A stretch of 64,000 nucleotides of DNA from positions 3,720,001-3,784,000 of the forward strand of contig OZ244842.1 in the NCBI GenBank assembly GCA_965220835.1, written 5' to 3'. Under the pieces are notes generated by a model. The model worked only from the letters and a program-made list of their open reading frames with translations, was not told the DNA's origin and made no database searches. This document shows, piece by piece, positions 63,830-64,000 of the stretch (position 1 is the first letter of the stretch; each line of letters opens with the position of its first letter). The stretch comes from Azophilus sp965220835. GTDB lineage: Bacteria > Pseudomonadota > Gammaproteobacteria > Pseudomonadales > Azotimanducaceae. Made by a program: the position numbers and the translations under genes.

Positions 63830-64000
63830 TTGGCCCTCCCCGATTACAGCCTCGCCGCCGAGCGCATTCCGCAGCATGTGCCTGCCGTGCTTGAAGACGC
63901 TGAACGCAAGCGTCTGAAGGCCCGCATTGCTGAATTGCTCAAGGCGCGGGATGCCGTGCTGGTGGCGCACTACTATGTGGACGGCGATGTTCAGGACTTG
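63830..64000 (+). CDS. nadA: Quinolinate synthase NadA (N-terminal part, runs off window)
   Basis: The window ends inside this gene; 57 codons are visible. The segment KRLKARIAELLKARDAVLV followed by AHYYVDGDVQDL matches the NadA N-terminus, where the HYY motif lines the active site of this [4Fe-4S] enzyme that makes quinolinate from iminoaspartate and DHAP. The reading frame opens at TTG 63830 after a GAGATGGA site; a GTG at 63788 is an alternative start. An ATG at 63823 is out of frame. Repeat copies lie immediately upstream. Confidence 0.85.
   Translation, partial: MALPDYSLAAERIPQHVPAVLEDAERKRLKARIAELLKARDAVLVAHYYVDGDVQDL

Overview
The window is 64 kb of high-G+C DNA (about two thirds G+C by eye) from a Gram-negative bacterium, most likely a heterotrophic, aromatics-degrading gammaproteobacterium. 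The evidence is the cmoA/cmoB tRNA-modification pair, ppk1/ppx, two large TonB-dependent receptors, lipoprotein signals, a wbpV/K-wbpL-wbpM-like O-antigen block next to a comEA-like gene, and several acyl-CoA dehydrogenases. DinB carries an N-terminal zinc ribbon of a kind I associate with alphaproteobacteria, so the class is an inference. No rRNA, tRNA, CRISPR array or transposase was seen.

Layout. 0-16 kb: acyl-CoA dehydrogenase, small wHTH/TM protein, cmoB, cmoA; ppk1, TonB receptor, ppx; acyl-CoA dehydrogenase, sugar porter; paired membrane proteins plus a microprotein; alpha/beta hydrolase; CDP-alcohol phosphatidyltransferase; universal stress protein. 16-40 kb: a glpSTPQUV-type glycerol ABC importer, all on the minus strand and in the expected order, but broken into three pieces. 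glpS lies at 38.8-39.8 kb, glpTPQU at 24.2-27.2 kb and glpV at 18.5-20.2 kb (followed by an MMPL/RND transporter). The first gap holds an aromatic catabolism cluster: TonB receptor, Rieske oxygenase, HpaB-like hydroxylase, extradiol dioxygenase, aldehyde dehydrogenase, FAH hydrolase, and a divergent azoreductase, HsaA-like monooxygenase and LysR. The second gap holds a secreted small protein coupled to a subtilisin/kexin-like lipoprotein protease, and a DprA-like gene remnant.

40-47 kb: a NicX-like ring-opening dioxygenase, a NicD-like hydrolase, an acyl-CoA dehydrogenase, an AMP-forming acyl-CoA ligase and an ethanolamine-type APC permease. 47-51 kb: a lower-G+C island carrying a retron. It has a reverse transcriptase, an upstream msr-msd RNA locus closed by a 13-bp perfect a1/a2 inverted repeat, and two upstream coupled genes (a HEPN-like protein and an unrecognised winged-helix protein). 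This is the best candidate for an undescribed system. An orphan BrnA-like antitoxin and a DUF4143 ATPase follow.

52-64 kb: acyl-CoA dehydrogenase, P-loop kinase, NAD-dependent epimerase, dinB, a small lipoprotein, a gluzincin-TPR protein, the surface-polysaccharide block, a comEA-like gene and the start of nadA. The intergenic gaps hold a family of modular hairpin repeats whose stems vary with compensating changes.
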